64,000 nt of DNA from Pectobacterium aroidearum (GTDB taxonomy: Bacteria > Pseudomonadota > Gammaproteobacteria > Enterobacterales > Enterobacteriaceae), in NCBI RefSeq assembly GCF_041228105.1, contig NZ_CP166097.1, forward strand, positions 2,108,001 to 2,172,000, written 5' to 3'. Below the pieces are notes generated by a model, which was given only the letters and a program-made list of their open reading frames with translations, made no database searches and was not told where the DNA came from. The position numbers were made by a program, and so were the translations under genes. Positions 10,077 through 19,683 of this stretch are shown here, one piece after another (positions within the stretch are counted from its first letter, which is position 1; every line of letters begins with the position of its first letter).

Positions 10077-10457
10077 ATGCGTAACCCGATGCTTTTTCTA
10101 TCCGCGTGTTTGATCGCCGGACTGCTGGCGGGCTGTAGCGCGCCAAAGGTGCTGACCATCAATGAACGGCAAACGCTGGTATTGGATGCCCCCGTGCTGT
10201 CGGCGGGCATTACGGCAGGGAATCCGTCGCTGGATTCAGAAAAGGGTCGGCTGCGTGCTTCTTCCGTTGTCAGCAACGACGCCTCACAGGCGGTGACCGT
10301 ACATTACCGTTTCTATTGGTATGATGAAAATGGGCTGGATGTGCTGCCGTTCGAAGACGTGCAGTCCATTGAACTCCCGCCACAGACGGAAATGACGGTG
10401 TTTTCAACGCGCAGTAGTCCCACTGCGCGCCAGGTTCGCCTTCATCTGTTTTTGTAA
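10077..10457 (+). CDS. ycfL: YcfL family lipoprotein
   Basis: Predicted lipoprotein, 126 aa (E. coli YcfL 125). Signal peptide with lipobox LLAGC, acylated Cys20. The mature part is a small beta-rich DUF1425 domain. It sits between hinT and lpoB as in E. coli, with 21 bases to lpoB. Molecular function is not established; the constant link with lpoB suggests an envelope role. Confidence 0.9.
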   Translation: MRNPMLFLSACLIAGLLAGCSAPKVLTINERQTLVLDAPVLSAGITAGNPSLDSEKGRLRASSVVSNDASQAVTVHYRFYWYDENGLDVLPFEDVQSIELPPQTEMTVFSTRSSPTARQVRLHLFL

Positions 10458-10478
10458 TGGTGTGCAGAGAGAGAAAAT

Positions 10479-11060
10479 ATGAAAAAGTATCTAGGTGTGA
10501 TACTGGCGGCATTGGTACTGACAGGGTGCCCCAGCCGCCCACCGGAACCGACTGAGCCGCCAGCGACGATTGAGCCCGTTGAGCCTCAAGTGCCAACCAC
10601 GCCAACGCTACCGCCGGGTGAATCTGTACCGCAACCGCCGAAAATCCAGACGTTGAACTGGGAAGCCAGCATTAATCCGCTGGTGGCGCAGATGCTACAA
10701 GCCGATGGCGTCACACCGGGCAGCATCCTGCTGGTGGATAGTGTGAAAAACAACACTAACGGTTCATTGCCGATTGCGAAAGCGACAGGTGCGCTGTACA
10801 GCGCGTTATCTTCGGGCAAGGCGTTTACGCTGGTGCCGCGTGAGCAGTTGGCCGCCGCGAAACAAACGCTGGGTCTGTCGGTTGATGACAGTTTAGGGTC
10901 GCGCAGCAAGGCGATTGGCCTGGCGCGTTATGTCAGCGCACAGTATGTGCTGTATAGCGACGTCAGCGGCGATGTGAAATCGCCACAGATCGACATGCAA
11001 CTGATGCTGGTGCAGACCGGTGAAATTGTATGGTCAGGCAATGGCGCCGTTCAGCATTAA
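10479..11060 (+). CDS. lpoB: outer-membrane lipoprotein activator of PBP1b
   Basis: Stimulates the peptidoglycan polymerase PBP1b (MrcB) from the outer membrane. 193 aa, shorter than E. coli LpoB (213). Lipobox LTGC with Cys17 is followed by a Pro/Thr/Glu-rich disordered linker at about residues 20-55, which spans the periplasm, then the globular domain (SILLVDSVKNNTNG ... LVQTGEIVWSG). The linker is shorter than in E. coli. The 3' end overlaps thiK by 20 bases. Confidence 0.95.
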   Translation: MKKYLGVILAALVLTGCPSRPPEPTEPPATIEPVEPQVPTTPTLPPGESVPQPPKIQTLNWEASINPLVAQMLQADGVTPGSILLVDSVKNNTNGSLPIAKATGALYSALSSGKAFTLVPREQLAAAKQTLGLSVDDSLGSRSKAIGLARYVSAQYVLYSDVSGDVKSPQIDMQLMLVQTGEIVWSGNGAVQH

Positions 11061-11934
11061 GCAGGCAGGTATCCAGCAACAGCTGACGGCGGCGATCCAG
11101 AAGCATTTCCCCGCTGTAGAGATAGCGGATATTCGCTTTGAGTTGGTTGGTGGGCTAAGTAGTAAAAGCTGGCGCATTCGTGGCCCGGGTATCGAATGGC
11201 TTGCCCGTCGACAGTCGCCAACCGAGCGGAAGATGGGCGTCGATCGCCAGCGAGAGTTCTCCCTGCTGCGGCAGATGTCCGCGATAGGACTTGCGCCACG
11301 GCCGCTGCTGTGGCGCGACGACTGGCTGATTGTCGAGTGGGTGCCAGGGCGCATTGCCACATCTGATGAGTTCCTGATGATGCTGGCTAATGGCGAAGTG
11401 GCGCGTGTCTTGTCTCGGCTTCATCGCCTGCCGCGTAGCGGCCATCCTCTCGATATCAAAATGCTATTCGCTCAACACTGGCAACTGATGGATCCGCACC
11501 GTCGTTCGCCCGCGCTACTGCGCGCCCATCATTATTTTCAGCGAGCGCCATTGCCCACGCCTTTGGCGCTGGCGCCTCTCCATCTGGATGTGCATGCTGA
11601 AAACCTGCTAATCACGCCACAAGGAACGATGCTGATTGACTGGGAATATGCCTCAGATGGCGATATTGCCTTTGAACTGGCGTTCATTGTGCGAGCCAGC
11701 CAGATGGACAGTATGGCGCAAAGGTATTTTCTGCAGAGCTACCAGAGGCATCGGCGAGGGTTTTCCGTGAACCGCCTTCAGCAACAGATGAGGCAGTGGT
11801 TCCCTTGGGTCGATTATCTGGTATTGATGTGGTTCGAGATACGCTGGCAGCAAACGAAGAACCCCGAATTTTTAGCGGACATTCCCGCGCTCTATCATCG
11901 GCTACAATTGGGTCATCGGCTACAGCCAGACTGA
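11041..11934 (+). CDS. thiK: thiamine kinase
   Basis: Phosphorylates salvaged thiamine to thiamine monophosphate; aminoglycoside phosphotransferase/choline-kinase fold. 297 aa from ATG 11041 (E. coli 274); a GTG at 11020 in frame is an alternative start, but AGG stands just before 11041. The Brenner-type catalytic loop LHLDVHAENLL and the metal-binding DWEYASDGD motif are present, as in E. coli ThiK. It overlaps the lpoB 3' end. Confidence 0.9.
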   Translation: MAPFSIKQAGIQQQLTAAIQKHFPAVEIADIRFELVGGLSSKSWRIRGPGIEWLARRQSPTERKMGVDRQREFSLLRQMSAIGLAPRPLLWRDDWLIVEWVPGRIATSDEFLMMLANGEVARVLSRLHRLPRSGHPLDIKMLFAQHWQLMDPHRRSPALLRAHHYFQRAPLPTPLALAPLHLDVHAENLLITPQGTMLIDWEYASDGDIAFELAFIVRASQMDSMAQRYFLQSYQRHRRGFSVNRLQQQMRQWFPWVDYLVLMWFEIRWQQTKNPEFLADIPALYHRLQLGHRLQPD

Positions 11935-11997
11935 TGGTATAGCTTTTGTTGTCGTGGTCATTTTACTCAGCAGTACACTTTAAAGAATGAGGTTTTT

Positions 11998-13017
11998 GTG
12001 GGTCCGGTAATGTTAGATGTCGCCAGCTATGAGCTGGATGCGGAAGATCGTGAAGTGTTGGAACACCCGCTGGTTGGCGGCGTTATTCTGTTTACCCGCA
12101 ATTTTCATGATGCGGCGCAGCTGCGTGAACTGGTGCGCCAAATCCGCGCGGCGTCGCGTGAACGTCTTGTAGTTTCCGTCGATCAGGAAGGCGGGCGCGT
12201 TCAGCGTTTTCGTGATGGATTTACTCGCCTGCCTGCCGCACAGGCCTTCGCGGCGTTAAATAGCGAACCAGAAGCTTTGCGTCTGGCGGAAGAGGGCGGC
12301 TGGCTGATGGCTGCAGAAATGATCTCGATGGATATCGACATTAGCTTTGCGCCGGTGCTGGATATCGGTCACCAAAGCGCGGCGATTGGCGAGCGCTCAT
12401 TTCATGCTAATCCAGAGACCGCTTTGGCGGTGGCACAGAGCTTTATTCGCGGCATGCACAGTGCGGGAATGAAGGTGACAGGTAAGCACTTCCCCGGTCA
12501 CGGTGCGGTCAGTGCCGATTCACATAAAGAAACGCCGCGCGATCCGCGTCCGCTTGCGGAGATTCGCGCACACGACATGCTGATTTTTAAAGCGCTGATC
12601 CAGCGTCAAGAGTTGGATGCGATCATGCCTGCCCATGTGATTTATACGGAGGCCGATCCGTGTCCGGCAAGTGGGTCGCCCTATTGGCTCAAAACGGTGT
12701 TGCGTGAAGAACTGGGTTTTGATGGCATTATTTTCTCCGACGATCTCTCGATGGAAGGTGCGGCGGTGATGGGCAGTTACCCCGAGCGGGCGCAGGCGGC
12801 ATTGCAGGCGGGATGTGACATGATTCTGGTCTGTAATCATCGGGAAGGTGCGGTCAGCGTGCTGGATAACCTGTCCCCGGTCAAAGCGGAGCAACTGACG
12901 CGCTTATATCATCAGGGTTCGTTTTCTCGTCGGGAACTGCTGGATTCGCCGCGCTGGAAGCTGGCTAATCAAGCGCTCACATCACTCAGCGAGCGCTGGC
13001 AGGCGCATATACACTAA
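11998..13017 (+). CDS. nagZ: beta-N-acetylhexosaminidase
   Basis: Cytoplasmic glycoside hydrolase family 3 enzyme of murein recycling; removes GlcNAc from GlcNAc-anhydroMurNAc-peptides and thereby feeds the AmpR-inducing pathway. 339 aa with a GTG start matching the E. coli N-terminus (GPVMLDV). [14 protein letters not shown] is the catalytic loop with the general acid/base histidine, and Asp248 in FSDDLSMEG is the nucleophile, at the same number as in E. coli. An ERIC element begins directly at its stop codon. Confidence 0.97.
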   Translation: MGPVMLDVASYELDAEDREVLEHPLVGGVILFTRNFHDAAQLRELVRQIRAASRERLVVSVDQEGGRVQRFRDGFTRLPAAQAFAALNSEPEALRLAEEGGWLMAAEMISMDIDISFAPVLDIGHQSAAIGERSFHANPETALAVAQSFIRGMHSAGMKVTGKHFPGHGAVSADSHKETPRDPRPLAEIRAHDMLIFKALIQRQELDAIMPAHVIYTEADPCPASGSPYWLKTVLREELGFDGIIFSDDLSMEGAAVMGSYPERAQAALQAGCDMILVCNHREGAVSVLDNLSPVKAEQLTRLYHQGSFSRRELLDSPRWKLANQALTSLSERWQAHIH

Positions 13018-13136
13018 ATAATTCGAGTTGCGTGAAGGCGGCAACTGCGCGAATCCCCAGGAGCTTACTTAGGTAAGTGACTGGGGTGAGTAAGGGAAGC
13101 CAACGCACAAGCAGCTTGAAGTATGACGGGTATAAA
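13016..13136 (+). repeat. ERIC element, copy 1
   Basis: About 120 bp. The core carries GAATCCCCAGGAGCTTAC and GGTAAGTGACTGGGGTGAG, which match the two ERIC-PCR consensus arms almost exactly. The outer arms (ATTCGAGTTGCGTGAAGGC and AGCAGCTTGAAGTATGAC) are imperfect inverted repeats. It lies between nagZ and ycfP and could form a large hairpin in their joint transcript. Confidence 0.93.
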
Positions 13137-13179
13137 AATGGCGAGAAATAGGCAACCCAGTCAGTGGTGAGGATGAAAG

Positions 13180-13722
13180 ATGATTATCTATTTACACGGT
13201 TTTGACTCAACCAGTCCCGGTAACCATGAAAAGGTCCTACAGCTTCAGTTTATTGATGAAGATGTACGGCTGATTAGCTACAGCACGCTGCATCCGCGTC
13301 ATGACATGCAACATCTGCTAAAGCAGGTGGATAAGATGATTCAGCATTCTGACGACGATCGTCCGCTGATCTGCGGCGTGGGATTGGGTGGTTTCTGGGC
13401 AGAACGGGTCGGTTTCCTGTGTGACATACGGCAAGTCATCGTCAATCCTAACCTGTTCCCGCAGGAAAACATGGGCGGGAAAATTGATCGCCCGGAAGAG
13501 TATGTAGATATCGCCACCAAGTGCGTGGCGAATTTTCGTGAAAAGAATCGCGATCGCTGCATGGTGATGCTCTCCCGCCATGATGAAATGCTCGACAGCC
13601 AGCGCAGCGCGCAGATGTTGGGAGCGTATTACGAGATTGTCTGGGACGACATTCAGACGCATAAATTCAAAAGCATCTCCCCCCATTTGCAGCGGATCAA
13701 AGCCTTCAAAACGCTGGGTTAA
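13180..13722 (+). CDS. ycfP: YcfP family alpha/beta hydrolase-like protein
   Basis: 180 aa, the same length as E. coli YcfP and nearly collinear with it. UPF0227 family with an esterase-like fold: the LHGFDS motif at residues 5-10 and a GVGLGGFW elbow where the nucleophile serine of true lipases is replaced by Leu. Catalysis is therefore doubtful. The C-terminal [14 protein letters not shown] is conserved. Function unknown; it follows nagZ as in E. coli. Confidence 0.93.
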   Translation: MIIYLHGFDSTSPGNHEKVLQLQFIDEDVRLISYSTLHPRHDMQHLLKQVDKMIQHSDDDRPLICGVGLGGFWAERVGFLCDIRQVIVNPNLFPQENMGGKIDRPEEYVDIATKCVANFREKNRDRCMVMLSRHDEMLDSQRSAQMLGAYYEIVWDDIQTHKFKSISPHLQRIKAFKTLG

Positions 13723-13939
13723 GCCGCTTTAGCGATGATGTGTTAATCGCTGCTCGTCATTCCTTCTGATGCCCTCGTTTGGGAGCGTTCGGGAGGAATA
13801 ACGCGATTTATTTACTTTTCTTAGTGCGTGCCGTGAGGCATTTGCACACGATTCAGCATTTTTTCTTCACACCGACTTCCGCTAATTCACTGAAATAAAG
13901 ATGGAATTTTTTCGGTAAAAACCTGGGTGACAAAATAAA

Positions 13940-13953
13940 TTGATATATATCAA
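13940..13953 (+). promoter_or_regulatory. FNR box upstream of ndh
   Basis: TTGATATATATCAA is a perfect match to TTGAT-N4-ATCAA, 136 bases before the ndh start. FNR represses ndh anaerobically in E. coli, so the same control is expected. Nothing else clear is seen in the 366-base ycfP-ndh gap (13723-14088). Confidence 0.8.
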
Positions 13954-14088
13954 TTTTGGTATGACCAAATAACCTAGCGTGCTATTCTTGCTGCAGATAT
14001 CAGGCTTAACTTACGCGAACCCTATGTTATATAAGGATATTATTTTTTACTCTTTATTAACCATTGGTTCACATTTTAGGGGGTCATT

Positions 14089-15393
14089 TTGACATCACCA
14101 ACCAAAAAAATTGTCATTGTCGGCGGGGGAGCTGGCGGACTTGAACTTGCTACAAGTTTGGGCCACAAGTTAGGACGCAAGAAAAAAGCAGAGATCACGC
14201 TGGTGGATCGTAACCATAGCCACCTGTGGAAACCGCTGCTGCATGAAGTAGCAACCGGCTCGCTGGACGACGACATGGATGCGCTAAGCTATCTGGCGCA
14301 CGCCCGTAACCACTATTTCCAATTCCAACTGGGCATGCTGACGGATATTGACCGTGAGCAGCAGCAGATCCAACTGGCCGAAGTGTGTGACGAACAAGGC
14401 GACGTTCTGGTTGCGGCGCGTCGTATCCCGTATGACATTTTGGTGGTGGCGTTAGGCAGTGCCTCGAATGACTTCGGTACGCCGGGCGTGAAAGATCACT
14501 GTATTTTCCTGGATAACCCGAAACAGGCCCGTCGTTTCCATAATGAAATGCTGAATTTGTTCCTGAAATTCACGGCGAATCAGGATGAAAAAGAGCGGGT
14601 GAATATCGCGATTGTGGGCGGCGGTGCGACGGGGGTTGAACTGTCTGCGGAACTGCATAACGCGGTGAAACAGCTGCACAGTTACGGTTTTGACGGGCTG
14701 GATAACCAAACGCTGAACGTCACGCTGGTGGAAGCGGGTGAGCGTATTTTACCCGCGCTGCCGCCGCGTATTTCCGCGGCAGCACATCAGGAACTGAACA
14801 ATATTGGCGTCCGTGTGCTGACAAAAACCATGGTGACCAGCGCGGAAAGCGGCGGCCTGAATACGAAGGACGGTGAATTTATTGAAGCCGACCTGATGGT
14901 GTGGGCAGCAGGGATTAAAGCTCCGGATGCGATGAAAGAGATTGCAGGTCTGGAAACAAACCGGATTAACCAACTGGTGGTTGAACCGACGCTACAGACG
15001 ACGCGGGATCCCAACATTTTCGCTATCGGCGACTGTGCCTCCTGCCCGCAGGAAGGCGGTGGTTTCGTGCCACCACGCGCGCAAGCGGCTCACCAGATGG
15101 CGTCTCGCTGCCACAGTAACATCATTGCGTTGCTGAACGGACAGACGCTGAAACCATACGTCTATAAAGATCACGGTTCTCTGGTCTCGCTGTCTAAATT
15201 CAGTACAGTGGGTAGCCTAATGGGGAACCTGATGCGGGGATCGGTGATGGTAGAAGGGCGGATTGCGCGTTTCGTTTACATCTCCCTGTATCGTATGCAC
15301 CAGGTTGCTCTGCATGGCTATGTGAAAACGGGTCTGATGATGCTGGTCGGTGGGATCAACCGGGTGATTCGCCCGCGCCTCAAATTGCATTAA
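14089..15393 (+). CDS. ndh: NADH dehydrogenase II (NDH-2)
   Basis: Single-subunit, non-proton-pumping, membrane-bound FAD NADH:quinone oxidoreductase. 434 aa with a TTG start, as in E. coli ndh. FAD-binding GGGAGG is at residues 11-16, the second nucleotide fold is [14 protein letters not shown], and AIGDCAS and [15 protein letters not shown] are family motifs. The C-terminal amphipathic segment ([18 protein letters not shown]) is the membrane anchor. The AGGGGG upstream of TTG supports the start. Monocistronic. Confidence 0.97.
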   Translation: MTSPTKKIVIVGGGAGGLELATSLGHKLGRKKKAEITLVDRNHSHLWKPLLHEVATGSLDDDMDALSYLAHARNHYFQFQLGMLTDIDREQQQIQLAEVCDEQGDVLVAARRIPYDILVVALGSASNDFGTPGVKDHCIFLDNPKQARRFHNEMLNLFLKFTANQDEKERVNIAIVGGGATGVELSAELHNAVKQLHSYGFDGLDNQTLNVTLVEAGERILPALPPRISAAAHQELNNIGVRVLTKTMVTSAESGGLNTKDGEFIEADLMVWAAGIKAPDAMKEIAGLETNRINQLVVEPTLQTTRDPNIFAIGDCASCPQEGGGFVPPRAQAAHQMASRCHSNIIALLNGQTLKPYVYKDHGSLVSLSKFSTVGSLMGNLMRGSVMVEGRIARFVYISLYRMHQVALHGYVKTGLMMLVGGINRVIRPRLKLH

Positions 15394-15417
15394 TCCACAA
15401 CGGCTGACATCCTTCTG

Positions 15418-15456
15418 ATACGGGCGTGAACGTGAGTTTGCGCCCGTATTGTTTTT
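15418..15456 (+). terminator. terminator of ndh
   Basis: A 9-bp ATACGGGCG/CGCCCGTAT stem with a 14-nt loop is followed by TGTTTTTC, 24 bases after the ndh stop. Confidence 0.85.
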
Positions 15457-15603
15457 CTCATCTGCCTGCTTTGGTTCTCTCGAAAAAACGTGCCCCCCTA
15501 TCAGTACGTTCACAAGACTTTGTCCCTTAGCCGTACCTCTATTCGCCGTGTTACTGAGCCCCTGAAATAACAGTATAAAATATCGTCCTATTAGCAATTC
15601 CAG

Positions 15604-15619
15604 TTAAGATAATTCCCAA
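15604..15619 (+). promoter_or_regulatory. possible RcsB-type box upstream of ycfJ
   Basis: TTAAGATAATTCCCAA resembles the RcsB/RcsAB consensus (TAAGAATATTCCTA type) and the site ahead of rprA in this window. It lies about 240 bases before ycfJ in a 467-base gap that otherwise holds the ndh terminator and no gene I can support. Inference only. Confidence 0.35.
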
Positions 15620-15860
15620 ATGACGCTTTTATGTTACGAATCTGACACTTTTGGTTAATTAGTCTTATTGCGAGAGTGTGAAACATTGTGCAGACTTTCC
15701 ACTGTTTACAGATGGCGTAGCACGCACGTCGAAAATTCTGAATGCTGATATTCAGAAGGAACCATCGGACTCATCGCGTTAAACGCGAGCTGGCGTAAAG
15801 CAAATCTTACGACGGGGTTGCAGATGGGGAATGCGTGAGAATAGATTCGGGAGGTATCCT

Positions 15861-16400
15861 GTGAACAAATCAATGTTAGCGGGTGTAGGTATTGGTGTGG
15901 CTGCTGCATTGGGTGTGGCGGCGGTGGCGAGTATGGACGTGTTCTCCTCTAAACCTCAGTTTGCACAGGTGCTAACGGCAACACCGATTAAAGAGACGGT
16001 CAAAACGCCTCGTCAGGAGTGCCGTAACGTAAACGTGACGCATCGTCGTCCGGTACAGGATGAAAACCAGATTGCTGGCTCGGTGCTGGGTGCTGTCGCG
16101 GGTGGTGTGCTGGGGCACCAGATTGGTGGCGGACGCGGTAAAGATATCGCGACGGTAGCGGGTGCACTGGCGGGCGGTTATGCCGGTAACCGCGTACAAA
16201 GCGGTATGCAGGAAAATGATACGTACACGACACAGCAGCAGCGTTGTCAGACGGTGTACGACAAATCACAAAAAGTTTTGGGTTATGATGTCACCTATAA
16301 AATCGGCGACCAGCAGGGTAAAATCCGCATGGATCGCGATCCTGGCACACAAATTCCAGTGGACAGGAACGGTCAGTTGATTCTGAATCAGCAGAGTTGA
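15861..16400 (+). CDS. ycfJ: YcfJ glycine-zipper envelope protein
   Basis: 179 aa from GTG 15861 with the ribosome binding site GGGAGG; the same length as E. coli YcfJ and collinear with it (NKSMLAGVGIGVAAALGV). An N-terminal membrane segment or uncleaved signal is followed by a Gly-zipper region (GSVLGAVAGGVLGHQIGGG ... GALAGGYAGN, about residues 75-115) of the 17-kDa surface antigen type, and the conserved GYDVTYKIGDQQGKIRMD tail. Function is not established. The frame extends upstream to 15831, but the GTG has the better ribosome site and the conserved N-terminus. Confidence 0.9.
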   Translation: MNKSMLAGVGIGVAAALGVAAVASMDVFSSKPQFAQVLTATPIKETVKTPRQECRNVNVTHRRPVQDENQIAGSVLGAVAGGVLGHQIGGGRGKDIATVAGALAGGYAGNRVQSGMQENDTYTTQQQRCQTVYDKSQKVLGYDVTYKIGDQQGKIRMDRDPGTQIPVDRNGQLILNQQS

Positions 16401-16440
16401 TTTACCCTACGTCTACGTTTTTGCGCTGACACCATCTCTA

Positions 16441-16481
16441 AAAACCGCGAGACACCTGAATAAGGTGCTCGCGGTTTTTTT
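16441..16481. terminator. convergent terminator between ycfJ and MFS gene
   Basis: An AAAACCGCGAG...CTCGCGGTTTT stem containing an inner CACCT/AGGTG stem has A residues before it and seven T residues after it. It serves ycfJ and the minus-strand MFS gene. Confidence 0.9.
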
Positions 16482-16483
16482 CA

Positions 16484-17677
16484 TTATCCTATTTTGTTGT
16501 TTTCGATCCGCGTCATGCTCAGGGATAACAGCAAGGCGACAACGGCACATCCACCTGCGAGCCAAAGCGTTGTGATTAGCCCTGAGCTATCTACGACTTG
16601 GCCACCAGTCCATGACCCGAGTGCGATGCCAATATTGAAAACGCCAACATACAGTGCGGCGGCAATTTCTACGTCGTGGGGTGCCGCCTTCATCATCCAT
16701 GTCATCAACCCGACGGACACGCCGCCGTAGGCCAGCCCCCAGGCTAGCAGCGTCACGCCGCCACCGATGTGTGAGGCACCGATGGTCAGGAACAATATCG
16801 GGGTCAACAGCAGCCCCAGTGCGATCGCCATCAAGGCTAGTGCCGTGCGCTTTGCCGCGATGAGTCCCGCCAGAAAATTGCCGACGATGCCTGCAATGCC
16901 ATAAGCGAACAGCAGTGCGCCAATCCATCGCACCTCGAATCCTGATACCGAGAGCAGAAGCGGGCGCACGAAGGTAAAGGCCATGAAGTGTCCGGCGACC
17001 AGTAGCAGCGTCAGAATCAATCCGACTTGCAACTTACGGTTGGTCAGCTGTTTGCCGAACTGATGTACGGTGACTGAATGGGCAACGGGCAACGCAGGTA
17101 TGACCGCGAGGTGGAGCATTAGTACCAGCCCGCTAAACATAGCCATGCCGCCGAAAGCCCAGCGCCACCCGACGACATCGCCGATCAGTGCGCCGAACGG
17201 TACACCCAGTACGGAAGCCGCTGCGACGCCGCCAAAGATAATCGATGTTGCCAGTCCGATGGCGTGCTCGGGAACAAGTCGGGCAGCCAGACCGCCGGCA
17301 ATCGCCCAGATGCCACCCATGCAAAAACCTACCAGCACGCGCGCAGCCAGCATCCAACCTATATTCGGTGCCAGTGCCGAGGCGATGTTGGCGATGACCA
17401 GCAGCGTCAGCAGCCCACACAGAATTCGGCGTCTATCTATGCCGCCGGACACGATCACCACCAGCGGGGCAAACAGTGCAGCCAGCAGGGCGGGCAGGGA
17501 GATCATTAAGCCTGCAGTTCCGGTAGAGGTATGCAACGTATCGGCAATCGGGTTCAGCAGGCCGACTGGAAGCATTTCCGTCGTGACTACAGAGAAGGTT
17601 GCAAGGCCGACGGCGGCGACGGCCAGCCAGAGATGCTGTGCAGCCCTGTTCATCGGGATAGATGAAGACGTATTCAT
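16484..17677 (-). CDS. MFS transporter (DHA1 family), second pump of the pair
   Basis: Inner-membrane exporter of 397 aa, about 12 membrane segments. The N-terminal WLAVAAVGLATFSVVTTEML and the PVGLLNPIADTL motif are typical of the AraJ/NepI/YdhP-like DHA1 group. Its start lies 40 bases after the stop of the other MFS gene on the same strand, so the two are likely cotranscribed and controlled by the TetR gene at 19062. Substrate unknown. Confidence 0.87.
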   Translation of the reverse strand: MNTSSSIPMNRAAQHLWLAVAAVGLATFSVVTTEMLPVGLLNPIADTLHTSTGTAGLMISLPALLAALFAPLVVIVSGGIDRRRILCGLLTLLVIANIASALAPNIGWMLAARVLVGFCMGGIWAIAGGLAARLVPEHAIGLATSIIFGGVAAASVLGVPFGALIGDVVGWRWAFGGMAMFSGLVLMLHLAVIPALPVAHSVTVHQFGKQLTNRKLQVGLILTLLLVAGHFMAFTFVRPLLLSVSGFEVRWIGALLFAYGIAGIVGNFLAGLIAAKRTALALMAIALGLLLTPILFLTIGASHIGGGVTLLAWGLAYGGVSVGLMTWMMKAAPHDVEIAAALYVGVFNIGIALGSWTGGQVVDSSGLITTLWLAGGCAVVALLLSLSMTRIENNKIG

Positions 17678-17717
17678 AGTTCAGTCCTTAATCGGGGAGA
17701 AGAGCGTCATGTCACCG

Positions 17718-18926
17718 TCAGGCGGCATTGGCAAGAGAGGCGGCGTTTGCCCGCAGACGCAGATAGCCCCACAGCGCGACCAGCAGCACCAACGCGCCAG
17801 CGCACAGTGCCACGGTGAACCCAGCCCGCGCGCCTCCGTTATCAACAACGTGACCTGATACCGCTGCGCCTAGCGCCACGCCGATATTTAGCCCTGCCAG
17901 CAGCCAGGTCATGCCTTCGGTTAGACGGTGCTCGGGCACCAGACGCTCGACCAGCGACATCGCCACGATCATGGTCGGGGCGAAGAATAGCCCGGCGATC
18001 AGGACGGCCATTGCCAGTGCGGGAATGCTGCCAACGAATAGCAGAGGGAGCGTGGTGATTGCCGTAGCCAAACCGCCCAGCAACAACAGGCGGTGTAGTG
18101 CGGTTCGCAGCTTGAGAGCGCCGAACAGCAGTCCGGCCAGACAGGAACCTACGGCATACGCTGACAAGACCAGACTGGCCGCCACTGGCTGACCACGCTG
18201 CGCGGCGAAGGCGACGCTGACGATATCTACGGTGCCCACGATGATACCCATCGCGACCATCAACAGCGTCAGCAGGCGTATGTTGGCCTGTTTGAACACC
18301 GAACCGGAACGATCGGTGCTGGTACTCATTGCTGCCACAGGTGGCTCGGTGCTGCGTTGTGTCACCAGCGCAAACACGCCGATAGCCAGCAAGAGCGCTG
18401 CTGCCAGCGGGCCAGCCTGTGGAAACACGGCGACGGACAGCCCGACAGCTAGCGGTGGCCCGGCGATAAAGGTGACTTCATCGAGCACGGCTTCCAGCGA
18501 GTAAGCGGTTTGCAGGCGGGGATCTCCCCGATAGATCGCCGTCCAGCGTGCGCGCACCATCGCCGATAGACTGGGCATGAAACCGGCCAGTAAGGCACCG
18601 ATGAATAAGGTCCACTCCGGTGCCTGCAACCAGGAACAGGCAAGCAGAAGCAGCATGCCGATCGCGCTGACGGCGGTTGCGATGGGCAACACGCGGCTTT
18701 GCCCGTAACGATCGACCAGACGGGAGATCTGCGGTGACAGCAGTGCGTAGGTCAGGACGAAGGTGGCAGAGACTGCGCCAGCCAGCGCATAGCTGCCGTG
18801 CAGTTGCGACAACAGGGTGATAATGCCGATGCCTGTCATGGGCAGCGGCATCCGTGCCAACAGGCCAGCCAGCGCAAAGCCTTTTGTGCCGGGCGCAGAG
18901 AAAAGCTCGCGATATGGGTTAACCAT
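17718..18926 (-). CDS. MFS transporter, first pump of the pair
   Basis: Inner-membrane transporter of 402 aa with about 12 membrane segments. The frame opens at 19013, but ATG 18926 has GGAG seven bases ahead and gives a normal MFS N-terminus (MVNPYRELFSAPGTKGFALA). The motif-A-like loop is RLVDRYGQSRVLP. It is divergent from the TetR regulator; the intervening 135 bases hold several CATAC/GTATG repeats. It is not closely similar to the downstream MFS gene, so this is not a recent duplication. Substrate unknown. Confidence 0.86.
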   Translation of the reverse strand: MVNPYRELFSAPGTKGFALAGLLARMPLPMTGIGIITLLSQLHGSYALAGAVSATFVLTYALLSPQISRLVDRYGQSRVLPIATAVSAIGMLLLLACSWLQAPEWTLFIGALLAGFMPSLSAMVRARWTAIYRGDPRLQTAYSLEAVLDEVTFIAGPPLAVGLSVAVFPQAGPLAAALLLAIGVFALVTQRSTEPPVAAMSTSTDRSGSVFKQANIRLLTLLMVAMGIIVGTVDIVSVAFAAQRGQPVAASLVLSAYAVGSCLAGLLFGALKLRTALHRLLLLGGLATAITTLPLLFVGSIPALAMAVLIAGLFFAPTMIVAMSLVERLVPEHRLTEGMTWLLAGLNIGVALGAAVSGHVVDNGGARAGFTVALCAGALVLLVALWGYLRLRANAASLANAA

Positions 18927-18979
18927 CTTGTTCTCCAAAGTGAATCCGCTTGCCACCACATCGCGGCACAGCGACAATA

Positions 18980-19048
18980 CATACAAGGCGTATGAATAAA
19001 AGCATATATTCATACGGAGTGAATGTAAATAATCATACGGTATGTATG
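18980..19048. promoter_or_regulatory. candidate TetR operators between MFS and tetR genes
   Basis: Several overlapping dyads use the same half-site: CATAC-N5-GTATG at 18980-18994, CGTATGAAT...ATTCATACG at 18989-19016 (perfect 9-bp arms, 10-base spacer), and CATACGGTATG at 19034-19044. They sit where both divergent promoters must lie. Binding is inferred. Confidence 0.6.
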
Positions 19049-19061
19049 TAAAGGAGTGTCG

Positions 19062-19652
19062 ATGGTTCGTCGTACCCGTGCTGAAATGGAAGAAACCCGT
19101 GCTACGCTGCTGGCGACCGCCCGTAAGGTCTTCAGCGAACGCGGTTATGCGGATACCTCAATGGACGATCTTACCGCGCAGGCGAGCCTGACCCGTGGGG
19201 CGCTTTATCACCACTTTGGTGATAAAAAGGGGTTGCTGGCGGCAGTGGTGGAACAGATCGATGCCGAGATGGACGAACGACTGCAAGTCATCTCCGACAC
19301 TGCCGAGGATGCCTGGGACGGCTTTCGCCGTCGTTGCCGTGCCTATCTGGAAATGGCGCTGGAACCGGAGATTCAGCGGATTGTGCTGCGCGATGCCCGT
19401 GCCGTGTTGGGTGGTGCCTCACCGGATTCACAGCGCCATTGCGTTGAGTCGATGCAGCGGCTGATCGATAACCTTATCCGGCAAGGTGTAGTGGCTGAAG
19501 CCGATCCACAGGCGCTGGCATTCTTAATCTATGGCAGTCTGGCCGAAGCGGCATTCTGGATTGCGGACGGAGAGGATGGTAATGCGCGGCTGGCACAAGG
19601 CGTTGCCGCGCTGGAATTGCTACTACGGGGGCTGTTAGTCAAGCCACACTAG
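19062..19652 (+). CDS. TetR-family transcriptional repressor
   Basis: 196 aa from ATG 19062, which stands at the right distance from AAAGGAG; an in-frame GTG at 19056 overlaps that site. The N-terminal HTH at about residues 25-52 (TSMDDLTAQASLTRGALYHH) is followed by the TetR signature FGDKKGLLAAV. The C-terminal ligand domain is alpha-helical and shares no specific motif I recognise. Divergent from the tandem MFS genes, which it very probably represses. Confidence 0.9.
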   Translation: MVRRTRAEMEETRATLLATARKVFSERGYADTSMDDLTAQASLTRGALYHHFGDKKGLLAAVVEQIDAEMDERLQVISDTAEDAWDGFRRRCRAYLEMALEPEIQRIVLRDARAVLGGASPDSQRHCVESMQRLIDNLIRQGVVAEADPQALAFLIYGSLAEAAFWIADGEDGNARLAQGVAALELLLRGLLVKPH

Positions 19653-19683
19653 TTAATCAAAAATAAATAACACGATGGCCTGA

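Noticed and set aside
17070..17858. 262-codon plus-strand frame over the MFS genes
   Set aside because: It spans two conserved minus-strand genes and their gap; the Thr/Ser/Pro-rich composition is typical of an antisense shadow.
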